Shown here piece after piece: positions 33,924 through 43,861 of a DNA stretch of 64,000 nt. The stretch comes from DATHSY01 sp046729855 (lineage in GTDB: Bacteria; Actinomycetota; UBA4738; HRBIN12). The notes beneath the pieces are model-generated. The model searched no databases, was not told the origin of the DNA, and saw only the letters and a program-made list of their open reading frames with translations. The position numbers and the translations under genes are program-made. Location: assembly GCA_046729855.1 (NCBI GenBank), contig JBKPHM010000064.1, forward strand, positions 1 through 64,000, written 5' to 3'. Numbering within the stretch: position 1 is the first letter of the stretch; each line of letters starts with the position of its first letter.

Positions 33924-33935
33924 TCAGCCGGGTGA

Positions 33936-35036
33936 TCAGCCGACCAAGCCGAGCACGAGCTCGTTGAGGAGCAGCATCCCTCGCTCGGTCGGGACGAGGG
34001 TGCCATCCTGCCGCCAAAGGAGGCCGCTTCGCACGAACGGGTCGGCCTTCGCGTCCTCGACCCAGGACGCCGGCACGCCTTCGAGGATCCGCAGACGGAG
34101 GAAGATCTCTTCGAGGTACGCGTCGCTCGGCTCGAGGCGCTCATCACCGCCGATGGGCAACTCGCCAGTCTCGACACGTGACATGTACTCCTCCGGAGGC
34201 CGGGTGTTCCACCAGCGGCGGTCGTCGCGGTACGAGTGCGCGCCGGCGCCCAGGCCGAGATACGGTCGGCGCTCCCAGTAACCGACGTTGTGCACGCACT
34301 CGAACCCCGGCTTGGCCCAGTTCGAGACCTCGTAGTGGCCGTAGCCCGCCTCCCGCAGCAGCTCGCACGTCAGGGTGAACATGTCGGCCTGGAGGTCGCC
34401 GTCGGGCGGCGGCACCACGCCCGCCTGGATCTTCCGCCCGAGCGGCGTCGACGGCTCGATCGTGAGGGCGTACGCCGAGACGTGTTCGGGATCCAGCTCG
34501 ATCGCCTCGCGGAGCGTCGCCTCCCACGACTCGAGCGTCTCACCGTCCGCTCCGTAGATCAGGTCGACGTTCACGTTCGCGAACCCGGCCACGCGCGCTT
34601 GCTGAAACGCGCGCCTCACCGAGGCCGGTGAGTGCACTCGTTCGAGCGCCGCCAGGACTGACGGATCGAACGACTGCGCGCCCATTGAGAGTCGCGAGTA
34701 ACCCGCCGCGAGTAGTCCCTCCAGCTTGGCCGGATCGAGCGTGTCCGGGTTCGCCTCGATCGTGATCTCCGCGTCGGGCGTCACGTCGAAAGGATCGCCG
34801 AGCCGCACCAGCAGCGCTTTCAGGTCGGCGACCGCCATCGTGGTCGGCGTGCCGCCGCCGAGGAAGACGCTCACGACCTCCTCTTCCGCCCAGGCGGGCG
34901 CGGCAAGATCGGCCTCGGCGAGCAGCACGCGGAGGTAGCGCGGCGCGAGGTGCCCCAGACCCGCGTACGCGTTGAAGTCGCAGTACCCGCAGCGCGTCAG
35001 GCAGAACGGCACGTGGACGTACAGCCCGGCGCTCAT
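33936..35036 (-). CDS. hemW: HemW-like radical SAM heme chaperone
   Basis: 366 residues. The radical SAM cluster motif is VPFCLTRCGYCDFNA (CxxxCxxC), followed by LGGGTPTTM and SMGAQSFD, then the C-terminal HemN-like domain (NVGYWERRPYLGLGAGAHSY). HemW was long annotated as coproporphyrinogen oxidase but binds and delivers heme. Its start overlaps the lepA stop by four bases. lepA-hemW-hrcA is a conserved order; here about 4.3 kb of propeller/sigma genes separate hemW from hrcA. Confidence 0.94.
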   Translation of the reverse strand: MSAGLYVHVPFCLTRCGYCDFNAYAGLGHLAPRYLRVLLAEADLAAPAWAEEEVVSVFLGGGTPTTMAVADLKALLVRLGDPFDVTPDAEITIEANPDTLDPAKLEGLLAAGYSRLSMGAQSFDPSVLAALERVHSPASVRRAFQQARVAGFANVNVDLIYGADGETLESWEATLREAIELDPEHVSAYALTIEPSTPLGRKIQAGVVPPPDGDLQADMFTLTCELLREAGYGHYEVSNWAKPGFECVHNVGYWERRPYLGLGAGAHSYRDDRRWWNTRPPEEYMSRVETGELPIGGDERLEPSDAYLEEIFLRLRILEGVPASWVEDAKADPFVRSGLLWRQDGTLVPTERGMLLLNELVLGLVG

Positions 35037-36859
35037 GGCCTCGTCGCTCCGGCCGGGGCGCCGGCGCCGAGCTTCAGCGCGGCGATGAACGCCTCCTGGG
35101 GCACGTCGACCCTGCCCACGCGTCGGAGGCGCGCCTTGCCCTTCTTCTGCTGCTCGAGCAGCTTGCGCTTACGAGTGATGTCGCCGCCGTAGCACTTCGC
35201 GATCACGTCCTTGCGCTTGGCCTTGACGGTCTCGCGGGCGACGATCCGCGATCCGATCGCCGCCTGGATCGCGACGTCGAAGAGCTGGCGTGGGATCAGC
35301 TCCTTCAGCCGCTCGACCATCCGGCGGCCATACTGGGACGCTTTGTCTCGCGGCACGACGCTGCTGAACGCGTCCACGGGTTCGCCGTGCAGCAGAACGT
35401 CGACCCGGACGAGGTCACTGTTCTCGTAGACGGCCGGCTCGTAGTCGAGCGAAGCGTACCCACGCGTCCGTGACTTCAGCTGGTCGAAGAAGTCGAAGAT
35501 GATCTCGGCGAGCGGCAGGTGGTAATGAACCTCGGCGCGCTCAGGCGAGAGATACGTGATGTCGATCATCTCGCCGCGCCTCGCTTGGCAGAGCTCGAGC
35601 ACGGGCCCGAGGTACTCGCTCGGCGTGATGATCGTCGCGAGGACGGTGGGCTCCTCGACCCTGTCGTAGGTGCCGGGCACCGGCATCTCGCTCGGGTTGT
35701 GCACGACGACCGTCTCGTCCCCGCGGATCACGTGGAACTCGACGTTCGGCGCCGTCGCGATCAGCTCGAGCCCGAACTCGCGCTCCAGCCGCTCCTTCAC
35801 GATGTCCATGTGCAACAGGCCCAGGAACCCGCACCGGAACCCGAATCCGAGTGCCTGCGACGTCTCGGGGTCGTAGTGCAGCGCCGCGTCGTTCAGCTTC
35901 AGCCGGTCGAGCGCGTCGCGTAGCTCGCCGTAGTCGCCTCCCTCCGCCGGGAACAACCCCGACCACACCATCGGCAGCGGCTCACGGTAGCCGGGCAGTG
36001 GCTCGTGCGCGCCGTGGCGTCCGGCGATCGTCAGCGTGTCCCCGACCCTGACCTGATGCACGTCCTTCAGGCCCGTCACCAGGTAGCCGACCTCGCCTGC
36101 ATCGAGGTGCGGCACGGGCGTGGCCTCGGGCGCGAAGATGCCGGCCTCCTCCGCCTCCCATTGGAGGCTCGTCGCGAGGGACCGCAGCCGCTCCCGGGTC
36201 CGAAGGACGCCGTCTTTCACGCGCAGGTACGCGACCACGCCGCGGTACGTGTCGAAGCTCGAGTCGAAGATGAGGGCGCGGAGCGGATCATCGCGCGAGC
36301 CCTCGGGCGGGGGCACGCGGCCGATCACCGCCTCGAGCAGGCCGACCACGCCCTCCCCCGTCTTCGCCGACACACGGAGCACTTCCGATGGCTCCACGCC
36401 GGTCAACTCGCCGAGCTCGCGACCGACCTCGTCCGGGTCGGCCGCCGGCAGGTCGATCTTGTTGAGCGCCGGGATGATCACCAGCCCGGCGTCCCGCGCG
36501 AGATGGTAGTTCGCAAGCGTCTGCGCCTCGATGCCCTGCGCGGCGTCCACCAGCAGCACCGCGCCCTCGCACGCGGCGAGCGACCGCGACACCTCGTACG
36601 TGAAATCGACGTGGCCGGGTGTGTCGATCAGGTTCAGCTCGTACGTGCGCCCGCCCGTCTGGTGTGTGAGTCGGACGGCCTGCGCCTTGATCGTGATCCC
36701 ACGCTCCCGTTCGAGCTCCATCTTGTCCAGGTACTGCTCGCGCATGTCGCGTTCGGAGACGGCGTGCGTCAACTCGAGCAGGCGGTCGGCCAGCGTCGAC
36801 TTGCCGTGGTCGATGTGCGCCACGATGCAGAAGTTGCGGATGGAGGAGATCCCGGTCAC
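35033..36859 (-). CDS. lepA: Elongation factor 4 (LepA)
   Basis: Translational GTPase that acts on the ribosome, in biogenesis and under ionic stress. 608 residues, typical length. G1 is AHIDHGKSTLADRLLE, the switch has RERGITIKAQAVRL, G3 DTPGHVDF, G4 ALNKIDLP. The C-terminal LepA-specific domain ends with KGKARLRRVGRVDVPQEAFI. The start is GTG 36859. It is divergent from rpsT, with a 71-base gap holding both promoters. Confidence 0.97.
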   Translation of the reverse strand: MTGISSIRNFCIVAHIDHGKSTLADRLLELTHAVSERDMREQYLDKMELERERGITIKAQAVRLTHQTGGRTYELNLIDTPGHVDFTYEVSRSLAACEGAVLLVDAAQGIEAQTLANYHLARDAGLVIIPALNKIDLPAADPDEVGRELGELTGVEPSEVLRVSAKTGEGVVGLLEAVIGRVPPPEGSRDDPLRALIFDSSFDTYRGVVAYLRVKDGVLRTRERLRSLATSLQWEAEEAGIFAPEATPVPHLDAGEVGYLVTGLKDVHQVRVGDTLTIAGRHGAHEPLPGYREPLPMVWSGLFPAEGGDYGELRDALDRLKLNDAALHYDPETSQALGFGFRCGFLGLLHMDIVKERLEREFGLELIATAPNVEFHVIRGDETVVVHNPSEMPVPGTYDRVEEPTVLATIITPSEYLGPVLELCQARRGEMIDITYLSPERAEVHYHLPLAEIIFDFFDQLKSRTRGYASLDYEPAVYENSDLVRVDVLLHGEPVDAFSSVVPRDKASQYGRRMVERLKELIPRQLFDVAIQAAIGSRIVARETVKAKRKDVIAKCYGGDITRKRKLLEQQKKGKARLRRVGRVDVPQEAFIAALKLGAGAPAGATRP

Positions 36860-36930
36860 GCGGACCTATGGTACGGGCCCCGGACCTCCCGGAACGGCTG
36901 TTCAGACGCGACTGGTACACTCGCTCGCCC

Positions 36931-37209
36931 ATGGCCAACATCAAGTCGCAGATCAAGCGGAACAAGCAGAACGAGCGGCGGCACGAGCGCAACAAGGCGG
37001 TACGGTCGGCGCTGAAGACCTCGGCCAAGAAGGCTCGTCAGGCGATTGTTGACGGCGACGCCGAACAGGCAGCCCAGGGCGTGCGCGAGACCTCGCGGGC
37101 GCTCGACAAGGCGGCCTCGAAGGGAACCCTGCACAAGCGGGCCGCCGCCCGCCGCAAATCCCGCCTCGCCAAGACGGCGAATGCAGCCAGAGCCGCCTCC
37201 GGCGAGTAG
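36931..37209 (+). CDS. rpsT: 30S ribosomal protein S20
   Basis: 92 residues, highly basic, starting MANIKSQIKRNKQNERRHER and ending in the Ala/Lys-rich helix HKRAAARRKSRLAKTANAA. Binds 16S rRNA early in 30S assembly. There is no Shine-Dalgarno before ATG 36931, but a -10-like TACACT lies at 36916-36921, placing the expected transcript start at or next to the ATG. The gene may be expressed from a leaderless message. It is the only rightward gene among its neighbours. Confidence 0.96.
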   Translation: MANIKSQIKRNKQNERRHERNKAVRSALKTSAKKARQAIVDGDAEQAAQGVRETSRALDKAASKGTLHKRAAARRKSRLAKTANAARAASGE

Positions 37210-37215
37210 ATCCCT

Positions 37216-38148
37216 TCAGACGGGAACGGGCGTTCTGGCGATCGACGCGATCAGCACGGGCAGGACGACGTCGCCGGCGCCGCCCGACTTGAGCGCGCGG
37301 TCGGCCTCGACCACCTGCAGATGGAGCCGGACGAGCTCGTCGACGTCGAACCGTCGCGCCTGCTCTCGGTAGGTCCGCACCTGCCACTCGAACCGCAGGC
37401 CGGCCCGCTGGACGACCTCCCTCGGCGGCAGCCGGTCCGGGAGCGAACGAACGCGCAGAAGGTCGCGCAGGCGCGCGGCGATCGCGCCCAGGACCATCAG
37501 CGGGTCCGCCCGCGACCCGAGCAACGCGCTGAGCGCCCGCATCGCGCCGACCGCGTCCTTCCTGAAGGCCCGGTCACAGAGGTCCCACGAGTGCTGCTCG
37601 CCCAGGCCACGGAACTGCCGCCGGACGAGGTCGGCCGTGATCCGTTCCCCCGCGAACGCCGCTGACAGCTGCTCAAGCGCCTGGCCGAGCGCAGCAGGGT
37701 CCTCGCCAACCGTCTCGACCAACGCAGTAGCTCCGTCCGGCACCAACGCGAGCCCGTTCGCCTTCGCGCGGCCGAGCAGCCACCCCGTGAGGTCCCGGCG
37801 CGTCACCTTTACCTCGCGCACCTCGCCCAGGGGCGCCACGAGCTTGGCCAGCGCGGCCGGCGCCTTCGCCCGTTCGCCGACGGTCGCGCACAGGACCAAA
37901 GGCGCGTCGGGCGGCGGATCGGCGAGGAACGCCCGCAGCTCGGTGACGGCTTGGTCGGGGAGCGATCTGCAGTCGGTCACCAGCAGGGCTCGCCGTTCGC
38001 CGAACAGGGAGGGCGTCGCGAGATCCGAGAGCTCGCCACCCTGCCACTCGGCGGCATCGAGCTCGCGTGGCTGCACGTCGCCCAGGATCTCGAACGCCGC
38101 CTCTCTGAGCAGGAACGGATCCTCTCCCCACAGGAGATACACGGTCAC
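37216..38148 (-). CDS. holA: DNA polymerase III delta subunit
   Basis: Subunit of the clamp loader that opens the sliding clamp. 310 residues from GTG 38148. Matches HolA in length and pattern: VYLLWGEDPFLLREAA at the N-terminus (the degenerate AAA+ fold), KVTRRDLTGWLLGRAKANGL in the middle and the helical collar at the C-terminus (LHLQVVEADRALKSGGA). It follows comEC by ten bases and converges with rpsT. comEA-comEC-holA is a conserved order. Confidence 0.92.
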   Translation of the reverse strand: MTVYLLWGEDPFLLREAAFEILGDVQPRELDAAEWQGGELSDLATPSLFGERRALLVTDCRSLPDQAVTELRAFLADPPPDAPLVLCATVGERAKAPAALAKLVAPLGEVREVKVTRRDLTGWLLGRAKANGLALVPDGATALVETVGEDPAALGQALEQLSAAFAGERITADLVRRQFRGLGEQHSWDLCDRAFRKDAVGAMRALSALLGSRADPLMVLGAIAARLRDLLRVRSLPDRLPPREVVQRAGLRFEWQVRTYREQARRFDVDELVRLHLQVVEADRALKSGGAGDVVLPVLIASIARTPVPV

Positions 38149-38158
38149 AAGGGCGATG

Positions 38159-40591
38159 CTACCCGGAGCCCGGGAACACGATCGTCCGTCCGCGTCCCGT
38201 CTCGACGACGATGCCACTTGGTTCGAACGAGACGATCACGTCACCCGACCGATCCGTCCTGAACACGCGGGCACCACTCGCCTGCAGCACCTCCAACGTG
38301 TGCGGATCTGGGTGGCCGTAGTCGTTCGGTCCAACGCTCACGATCGCGATCCGTTCGTCTACCGACAGGAAGAACTCGTCGATCGACGTTGCCGCGCCGT
38401 GATGCGGGACGTTGAGGACGTCGGCCGTCGGTGGCGCGCCTGCTTCGATCATGGCCTCCTGCGCTTCGGCCTCGGGCTCGTTGGCGAACAACACGCTGTC
38501 CTCTCGGTAGGTCAGGAGCAGGACGAGGGAGTCGTTGTTGGGATCGGAGTTGGTGCCCTTCCAGCATCGGTCCGGGCTGACCACGTCGAACCGCACGTCG
38601 CCGACCCAGATGACGTCGCCACGCATCGGGTGGCGCTCGGGGATCCGCTCCCGGTGCACGGCGTCGATAAACGAGCGGTAGCTGCGCGAGCTCATCTCGG
38701 GCACGAGACAGCCCGAGTCGATCACTAGACCGACCGGGAAGCGCGACAGCACCTTCGGAAGCCCGACGTAGTGGTCCTCGTGCGGGTGCGTGGCGACCAC
38801 GGCGTCGAGCCGCTTCACGCCGAGCGCCGCGAGCTTGGTGGCGACCATATCCGGGTCGGGACCGCCATCGATCAGAACGTTGGCGCCTGCCGGCGAAGTC
38901 ACCAGCGCTGCGTCGCCCTGGCCGACGTCGAAGAACCGGACGACCAGGCCGCTCGGAGGTCCTCCCCGCAGCGCCGAGGACCACACGACGACTGGAAGCA
39001 GCAGGCACGCGGACACGATGGCGAGGCGCGGGAGGCGACGTCGGCGGCCGAGCCACCACGCGAGCGCGACCACGACCGCTCCGCCACCGATCAGCGACGA
39101 CCATCCACTGCTCGACGTCACCCACGGGATCGGTGCCGACGCAAGACGGTCGGCGATCAGCTCGAGGTACCGCATCGGCAGCGTCGCGAGCGCGACCAGC
39201 GGTCGCGCGAGCGGCTCGGACACCACGCCGACGGCCCCGGCCGCGAGCCCCAGTAGCAGCGCCGGCGACACGGCCGGGAACGCGAGCAGGTTCGCCAGCA
39301 CGGTGACGATGGGGACCTCGTTGAAGTGGAACAGGAGCAAGGGCGTGACGCCGGTCTGCGCGGCGATCGTGGTGCCGGCCGCGAGCGCCACCGGTCGCGG
39401 CAGGAACCGGAGGAGTTCGGCGAGTGGCGTCGCCATCGCGACCATCCCGGCCGTCGCGGCGACGGAGAGCTGGAACCCGACCGACCACGCGAGCGAGGGA
39501 TCGAACACGAGCAGGATGAGCACCGCGCCGGCGAGGATCGACGCGGTGCTCCGCGGCCGGCCGAGCAGCACGCCCGTCACGGTCAGACCCGCCATGACGC
39601 CGGCGCGGACGACCGACGGCTCGGCGCCGGTGACGATCACGAAGAACAGCACCGTCGCCGCCGCGACGAGGAAGCGCAGCACTCGCGAGAGGCCGAGCGC
39701 GGCGGCCAGTCCGAGGATGGGCGCGAGCACCATCGCGACGTTCTGGCCCGACACGACGAGCAAGTGACCGAGCCCGGTCGCGCGGAAATCGCGCTCCAGC
39801 GCCGGATCCAGCTCGGAGTCGTCCCCGAGGGCGAGGCCGAGCAGGAGACCGGCCTCGCGGCGCGGGAACAGCCGCTTGATCGCATCGCCCACGAACGACC
39901 GAAACCGCTGTGCCGCCGCGACGAAGGGGTTCGGCGACCCGCCGAGGTGTTCGAACGTGCCGACGCGGAGCTCCGCGGCGATCCCGCGGTGCTCTAGCGA
40001 GTCGGCAAACCCGGGGTCGTCGGGCCACGTGACCGTCCCGCTCACCCGGATGCGGTCGCCGCGGACCGCGTCCGGTGGGTCGTCCTTCCCCGAGAGCCAC
40101 ACGGCCTCGCGAACCGCGACGGTCCCGTCGTCCGACGTGACGGAGCCGACGCCCGCAACGGCGTACCATCCGAAACGACCGAGGATCGGATCCGTCCGGA
40201 GCGACGCCTCCACCGTCACCGAGCGCCGGACGAGGCTCCGCAGGTGCGTCCCCTGGATCCGGTGGTCGAACGCCTGGCCCCATCCGACGCCGAGCAGCAG
40301 CAGCGACACGCCGAGGAAGACCAGCGCCCATCGCCGCGGCCTCCGAGCCGACGATGCCGGCGTGACAGCGGCGACCGACGCCGGTTCGCGAGGCTCTTCT
40401 GCCACCGCGACGAGCCCGGCGTCATGGAGACGGTCCTCGACGTGCGGCATCTCGGCCGCGGCCGCCAGCGCCAGGGAGACGGCTCCGAGGCCGAGCCACA
40501 CGGGCACAGGCAGCACGTCCCCGAACCGTTCATGCGCGAGGAGCCCGGCCGAGAATGCCGCCGTCGCGACCGGCAGCAGCCAGACGCTCAA
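38159..40591 (-). CDS. comEC: ComEC/Rec2 DNA-uptake channel
   Basis: Polytopic protein that takes single-stranded DNA across the membrane in competence. 810 residues from TTG 40591, which overlaps the comEA stop (TTGA). After N-terminal helices comes an OB-like domain, then the Competence core (GLGHLLVVSGQNVAMVLAP, RAGVMAGLTVTGVLLGRP). A C-terminal metallo-beta-lactamase-like nuclease domain follows: FFDVGQGDAALV, THPHEDHYVG, VPHHGAATSID. All modules are complete, so natural transformation is plausible if pilus genes exist elsewhere. Confidence 0.94.
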   Translation of the reverse strand: MSVWLLPVATAAFSAGLLAHERFGDVLPVPVWLGLGAVSLALAAAAEMPHVEDRLHDAGLVAVAEEPREPASVAAVTPASSARRPRRWALVFLGVSLLLLGVGWGQAFDHRIQGTHLRSLVRRSVTVEASLRTDPILGRFGWYAVAGVGSVTSDDGTVAVREAVWLSGKDDPPDAVRGDRIRVSGTVTWPDDPGFADSLEHRGIAAELRVGTFEHLGGSPNPFVAAAQRFRSFVGDAIKRLFPRREAGLLLGLALGDDSELDPALERDFRATGLGHLLVVSGQNVAMVLAPILGLAAALGLSRVLRFLVAAATVLFFVIVTGAEPSVVRAGVMAGLTVTGVLLGRPRSTASILAGAVLILLVFDPSLAWSVGFQLSVAATAGMVAMATPLAELLRFLPRPVALAAGTTIAAQTGVTPLLLFHFNEVPIVTVLANLLAFPAVSPALLLGLAAGAVGVVSEPLARPLVALATLPMRYLELIADRLASAPIPWVTSSSGWSSLIGGGAVVVALAWWLGRRRRLPRLAIVSACLLLPVVVWSSALRGGPPSGLVVRFFDVGQGDAALVTSPAGANVLIDGGPDPDMVATKLAALGVKRLDAVVATHPHEDHYVGLPKVLSRFPVGLVIDSGCLVPEMSSRSYRSFIDAVHRERIPERHPMRGDVIWVGDVRFDVVSPDRCWKGTNSDPNNDSLVLLLTYREDSVLFANEPEAEAQEAMIEAGAPPTADVLNVPHHGAATSIDEFFLSVDERIAIVSVGPNDYGHPDPHTLEVLQASGARVFRTDRSGDVIVSFEPSGIVVETGRGRTIVFPGSG

Positions 40592-41223
40592 ACCGTCACG
40601 TCGTCCCGGATCTGTTCGAGAATCGATTCGCCGATGCCACTCACGTCGATCAGGTCGTCGACAGTCGCGAACGGACCGTTCTCCGTCCGGTGGTCGACGA
40701 TTCGCTGCGCGAGGACCTCCCCGATCCCCGACAGGGTCTCCAGATCCGACGCCGTCGCGGTGTTGATGTTGACCTTCGCGGTCGCGACCGACGTCGACGA
40801 CCCGGCGGCGGGCGAGCCCGCGTCTCCGGGAGCCGCCGCCCGAGGGACCAGGATCTGGACCCCGTCCGTGAGCGGAGCCGCGAGGTTCAACGCCTCGAGC
40901 ACGGCGCCCTCGCGAGCACCGCCCGCTGCCTCGATCGCGTCGATCACGCGCTGACCCTCGGCGAACTCGTAGACGCCCGGATGCCGGACCCACCCGGCGA
41001 CGTCCACGAACAGCGTCGCGGGTGACGGCGCGGCGGCGCCGCGCGACTGGTCGGCGGCCGCGGGCGCGGAGCGGATCTCGACGGGCCTGGGGAGCGAGCG
41101 GACGTACCAGAACCCGGCACCTGCCAGCGTTACGGCGGTCAGCAGAGCGATGCCGGCGAGCTCTCCGCGCGACAGCATCGACAGCCGTTCGCGAAACGGG
41201 ACCCCAGCCACACGGACCTCCAA
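40588..41223 (-). CDS. comEA: ComEA DNA-binding competence protein
   Basis: 211 residues: a membrane anchor (ELAGIALLTAVTLAGAGFWY), an SLBB domain (LFVDVAGWVRHPGVYEFAEG) and a C-terminal helix-hairpin-helix pair that binds double-stranded DNA outside the cell (VNINTATASDLETLSGIGEV and TVDDLIDVSGIGESILEQ). It hands DNA to ComEC, encoded next with overlapping codons. A standard Gram-positive layout. Confidence 0.95.
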   Translation of the reverse strand: MEVRVAGVPFRERLSMLSRGELAGIALLTAVTLAGAGFWYVRSLPRPVEIRSAPAAADQSRGAAAPSPATLFVDVAGWVRHPGVYEFAEGQRVIDAIEAAGGAREGAVLEALNLAAPLTDGVQILVPRAAAPGDAGSPAAGSSTSVATAKVNINTATASDLETLSGIGEVLAQRIVDHRTENGPFATVDDLIDVSGIGESILEQIRDDVTV

Positions 41224-41350
41224 CGGGGCGACGGCGTTCGGCTCGGCGGAGGGAGTGGCCGGACGCTAGCAGCCGCCCGCGAGGCGTGCTGTGAGGCGCG
41301 TCACACGCTGCGAGCGACGACCTCCTCGGCGGGCCGACGTCCCGCCCGGC

Positions 41351-43798
41351 TCAATGGGCGGTGACGACGTTGACCAGGCGAGGAGGCTTGACCACCACGT
41401 TCGCCACGGGCCGGCCGTCGATCGCCCGCTGGGCGTTCGCCGAGGCCATCGCCGCCTCCCGGCAGGCGTCTTCGGACGTGTCGGCGTCGACCTCAATTCG
41501 GTCCCGGACCTTGCCGTCGACCTGGATGACCAGCGTGACCCGCTCCTGTCTGGCCATCGCGGGGTCGAACGTCGGCCACGGAACCTGGTGAACGCTCTCC
41601 GAGTGGCCCAGGGCCTCCCGCCACAGCTCCTCGGCCAGGAACGGGGCGACCGGCGCAAGCATCACGGCGAGCGTCTCGGCGGCGGCGCGCGCCGCCCCGC
41701 CGGCGTCGAGGGTCGAGCGGATCTCGTTGGACAGCACCATCAGCTTGGAGATCGCCACGTTGAACCGGAACCGCTCGAGGTTCTCCGTCACGCCGCGGAC
41801 CGTGCGGTGCATGAGCCTGACGAGGGGCTCGGGCTCCTCGCCCGCCCGCTCGGCCGCCTCGGAGACGGCAGCGTGCACGCGGCCGAGCCACGCGTTCATC
41901 GGCGGGCGCCGGTCGGTGTCGGGCGCGATCAGCATCCAGTCGATGTCGTCCTCGAAAGGGCCCGCGAAGAGCATCGTCAGGCGCAGCGTGTCCGCGCCCC
42001 AACGTTCGACGAACGGCATCGGCTCGACAATGTTGCCCTTGGACTTGCTCATCGAGGCGCCGCCGTAGATCACCTGCCCCTGGTTCATCAGGCGCAGGAA
42101 CGGCTCGGTGAACGTCACCAGCCCCATGTCGTGCAGCACCTTCGTGAAGAAGCGCGAGTACAGCAGGTGCAGGATCGCGTGCTCGACGCCGCCGACATAT
42201 TGCTCCACTGGCATCCACCGCGCGACCGCCGCGGGGTCGAACGCCTGCGAACGGTCGTTCGGCGAGCAGTACCGGAAGAAGTACCAGGACGAGTCGACGA
42301 ATGTGTCCATCGTGTCGGTGTCGCGGGTCGCGGCTCCCCCGCACCGTGGACACGTCACGTGCTTCCACGTCGGATGCCGTGCGAGCGGCGAGTCGCCGCC
42401 CGGTGTGAAGTCGACGTCGTCCGGCAGCTCGACCGGCAGCTGGTCGTCCGGGACGGCGACCTCCCCATCCGTCGGGCAGTGGACGATTGGAATCGGCGCG
42501 CCCCAGTAGCGCTGGCGGCTGATCAGCCAGTCCCGCAGCCGATAGGTGACGGCGCGCTCACCCTTCCCCTCGCGCTCGAGCCACCCGATGACCTCGTCGA
42601 TCGAGCCCGGCGAGCTGACGCCGTCGAACGGGCCCGAGTTCACCATCATCCCCTCGTGGTCGTAGGCCTCCGTCATCGTGTCCGGATCGCGGGCCTCGTC
42701 CGGCGCCTGCACGACCACGCGGATCGACAGGGCGTGCGCACGAGCAAACTCGAAGTCGCGCTGGTCGTGCGCCGGCACGCCCATGACGGCACCGGTGCCG
42801 TACTCCATCAGGACGTACGGGGCCACGAAGCACGGCACGCGCTCCCCGTTCACGGGATTCACGGCGTGCACGCCGAGATCGATGCCCTCACGGCTCTCCG
42901 CCTGCTCGCGGTTGGTCAGCGGGGTCGCCTGCAGCTCGTCGATCAGCCTGCGAGCCTCGGCGCCGGTGCCGCCCGCGTGGGCCAGCTTGCCCAGGAGCGG
43001 GTGCTCGACGGCGAACACAAAGAAGGTGACGCCCCACAGCGTGTCGGGTCGCGTCGTGAAGACCTCGACCTTGTCGCCGGTCTCGGCGATCGTGAACGTC
43101 ACCCGAGCTCCCTCGGAGCGACCGATCCAGTTACGCTGCATCGTGATCACACGGTCCGGCCAGTCGACGAGCTCGCCGACGTCGTCGAGCAGCCGCTGCG
43201 CGTAATCGGTGATCTTGAAGAACCACTGCGTCAGGTCCTTGCGCACGACCGGCGTCCCACACCGTTCGCAACGGCCGTTCACGACCTGCTCGTTCGCCAG
43301 CACGGTGGCGTCCTTCGGGCACCAGTTCGCCGGCGCGTTCTTCCGGTACGCGAGGCCGCGCTCGAAGAACCGGACGAACAGCCATTGCGTCCACCGGTAG
43401 TACTCCGGGTCGCTCGTGTGCAGGCGCCGTGTCCAGTCGAACGACATGCCCATCCGCCGGAACGAGCGCGCCTGCTGTTCGATGTTCGCGTACGTCCACT
43501 CCTTGGGGTGGACCCCGCGCTGGATCGCGGCGTTTTCGGCGGGCAGGCCGAACGAGTCCCAGCCGATCGGGTGCAGCACGTTGTGGCCGCGCATCGCAGC
43601 GAACCGCGCTACGGCGTCGCCGCCGCTGAAGGCCTCGGCGTGACCCATGTGGAGGTCGCCCGAGGGGTACGGGAACATATCGAGTGCGTAGAAGCGCGGC
43701 TTCCCGTCGCTCGGATCCTCGGACGCTCGTAAAACGTCCTCCCGTTCCCACCGCTCGACCCACTTCGGTTCGATGACGGTCGGGTCGTACCTCTCCAT
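41351..43798 (-). CDS. leuS: Leucyl-tRNA synthetase
   Basis: Charges tRNA-Leu. 815 residues from ATG 43798. Class I signatures are DMFPYPSGDLHMGHAEA (HIGH region) and SMSKSKGN (KMSKS loop). The CP1 editing domain has TRPDTLWGVTFFVFAVEHP, and zinc-type pairs are seen in NGRCERCG and TCPRCGG. Complete. It ends the conserved leuS-comEA-comEC-holA block; upstream of it starts the accessory region that reaches to rsfS. Confidence 0.97.
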   Translation of the reverse strand: MERYDPTVIEPKWVERWEREDVLRASEDPSDGKPRFYALDMFPYPSGDLHMGHAEAFSGGDAVARFAAMRGHNVLHPIGWDSFGLPAENAAIQRGVHPKEWTYANIEQQARSFRRMGMSFDWTRRLHTSDPEYYRWTQWLFVRFFERGLAYRKNAPANWCPKDATVLANEQVVNGRCERCGTPVVRKDLTQWFFKITDYAQRLLDDVGELVDWPDRVITMQRNWIGRSEGARVTFTIAETGDKVEVFTTRPDTLWGVTFFVFAVEHPLLGKLAHAGGTGAEARRLIDELQATPLTNREQAESREGIDLGVHAVNPVNGERVPCFVAPYVLMEYGTGAVMGVPAHDQRDFEFARAHALSIRVVVQAPDEARDPDTMTEAYDHEGMMVNSGPFDGVSSPGSIDEVIGWLEREGKGERAVTYRLRDWLISRQRYWGAPIPIVHCPTDGEVAVPDDQLPVELPDDVDFTPGGDSPLARHPTWKHVTCPRCGGAATRDTDTMDTFVDSSWYFFRYCSPNDRSQAFDPAAVARWMPVEQYVGGVEHAILHLLYSRFFTKVLHDMGLVTFTEPFLRLMNQGQVIYGGASMSKSKGNIVEPMPFVERWGADTLRLTMLFAGPFEDDIDWMLIAPDTDRRPPMNAWLGRVHAAVSEAAERAGEEPEPLVRLMHRTVRGVTENLERFRFNVAISKLMVLSNEIRSTLDAGGAARAAAETLAVMLAPVAPFLAEELWREALGHSESVHQVPWPTFDPAMARQERVTLVIQVDGKVRDRIEVDADTSEDACREAAMASANAQRAIDGRPVANVVVKPPRLVNVVTAH

Positions 43799-43861
43799 GG
43801 TCCGAACGATGCTACACGGTCGTTCCGGGCGCACCGCGCTTCACCAGCGCATTCGTTGCGA

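Noticed and set aside
41291..43732. A plus-strand open frame of over 800 residues opposite leuS.
   Set aside because: Shadow of leuS; its composition mirrors leuS codons and it has no ribosome site or motif.
43799..43861. Possible T-box or leader upstream of leuS.
   Set aside because: The gap is about 60 bases, too short for a T-box, and no specifier or antiterminator pairing is visible.
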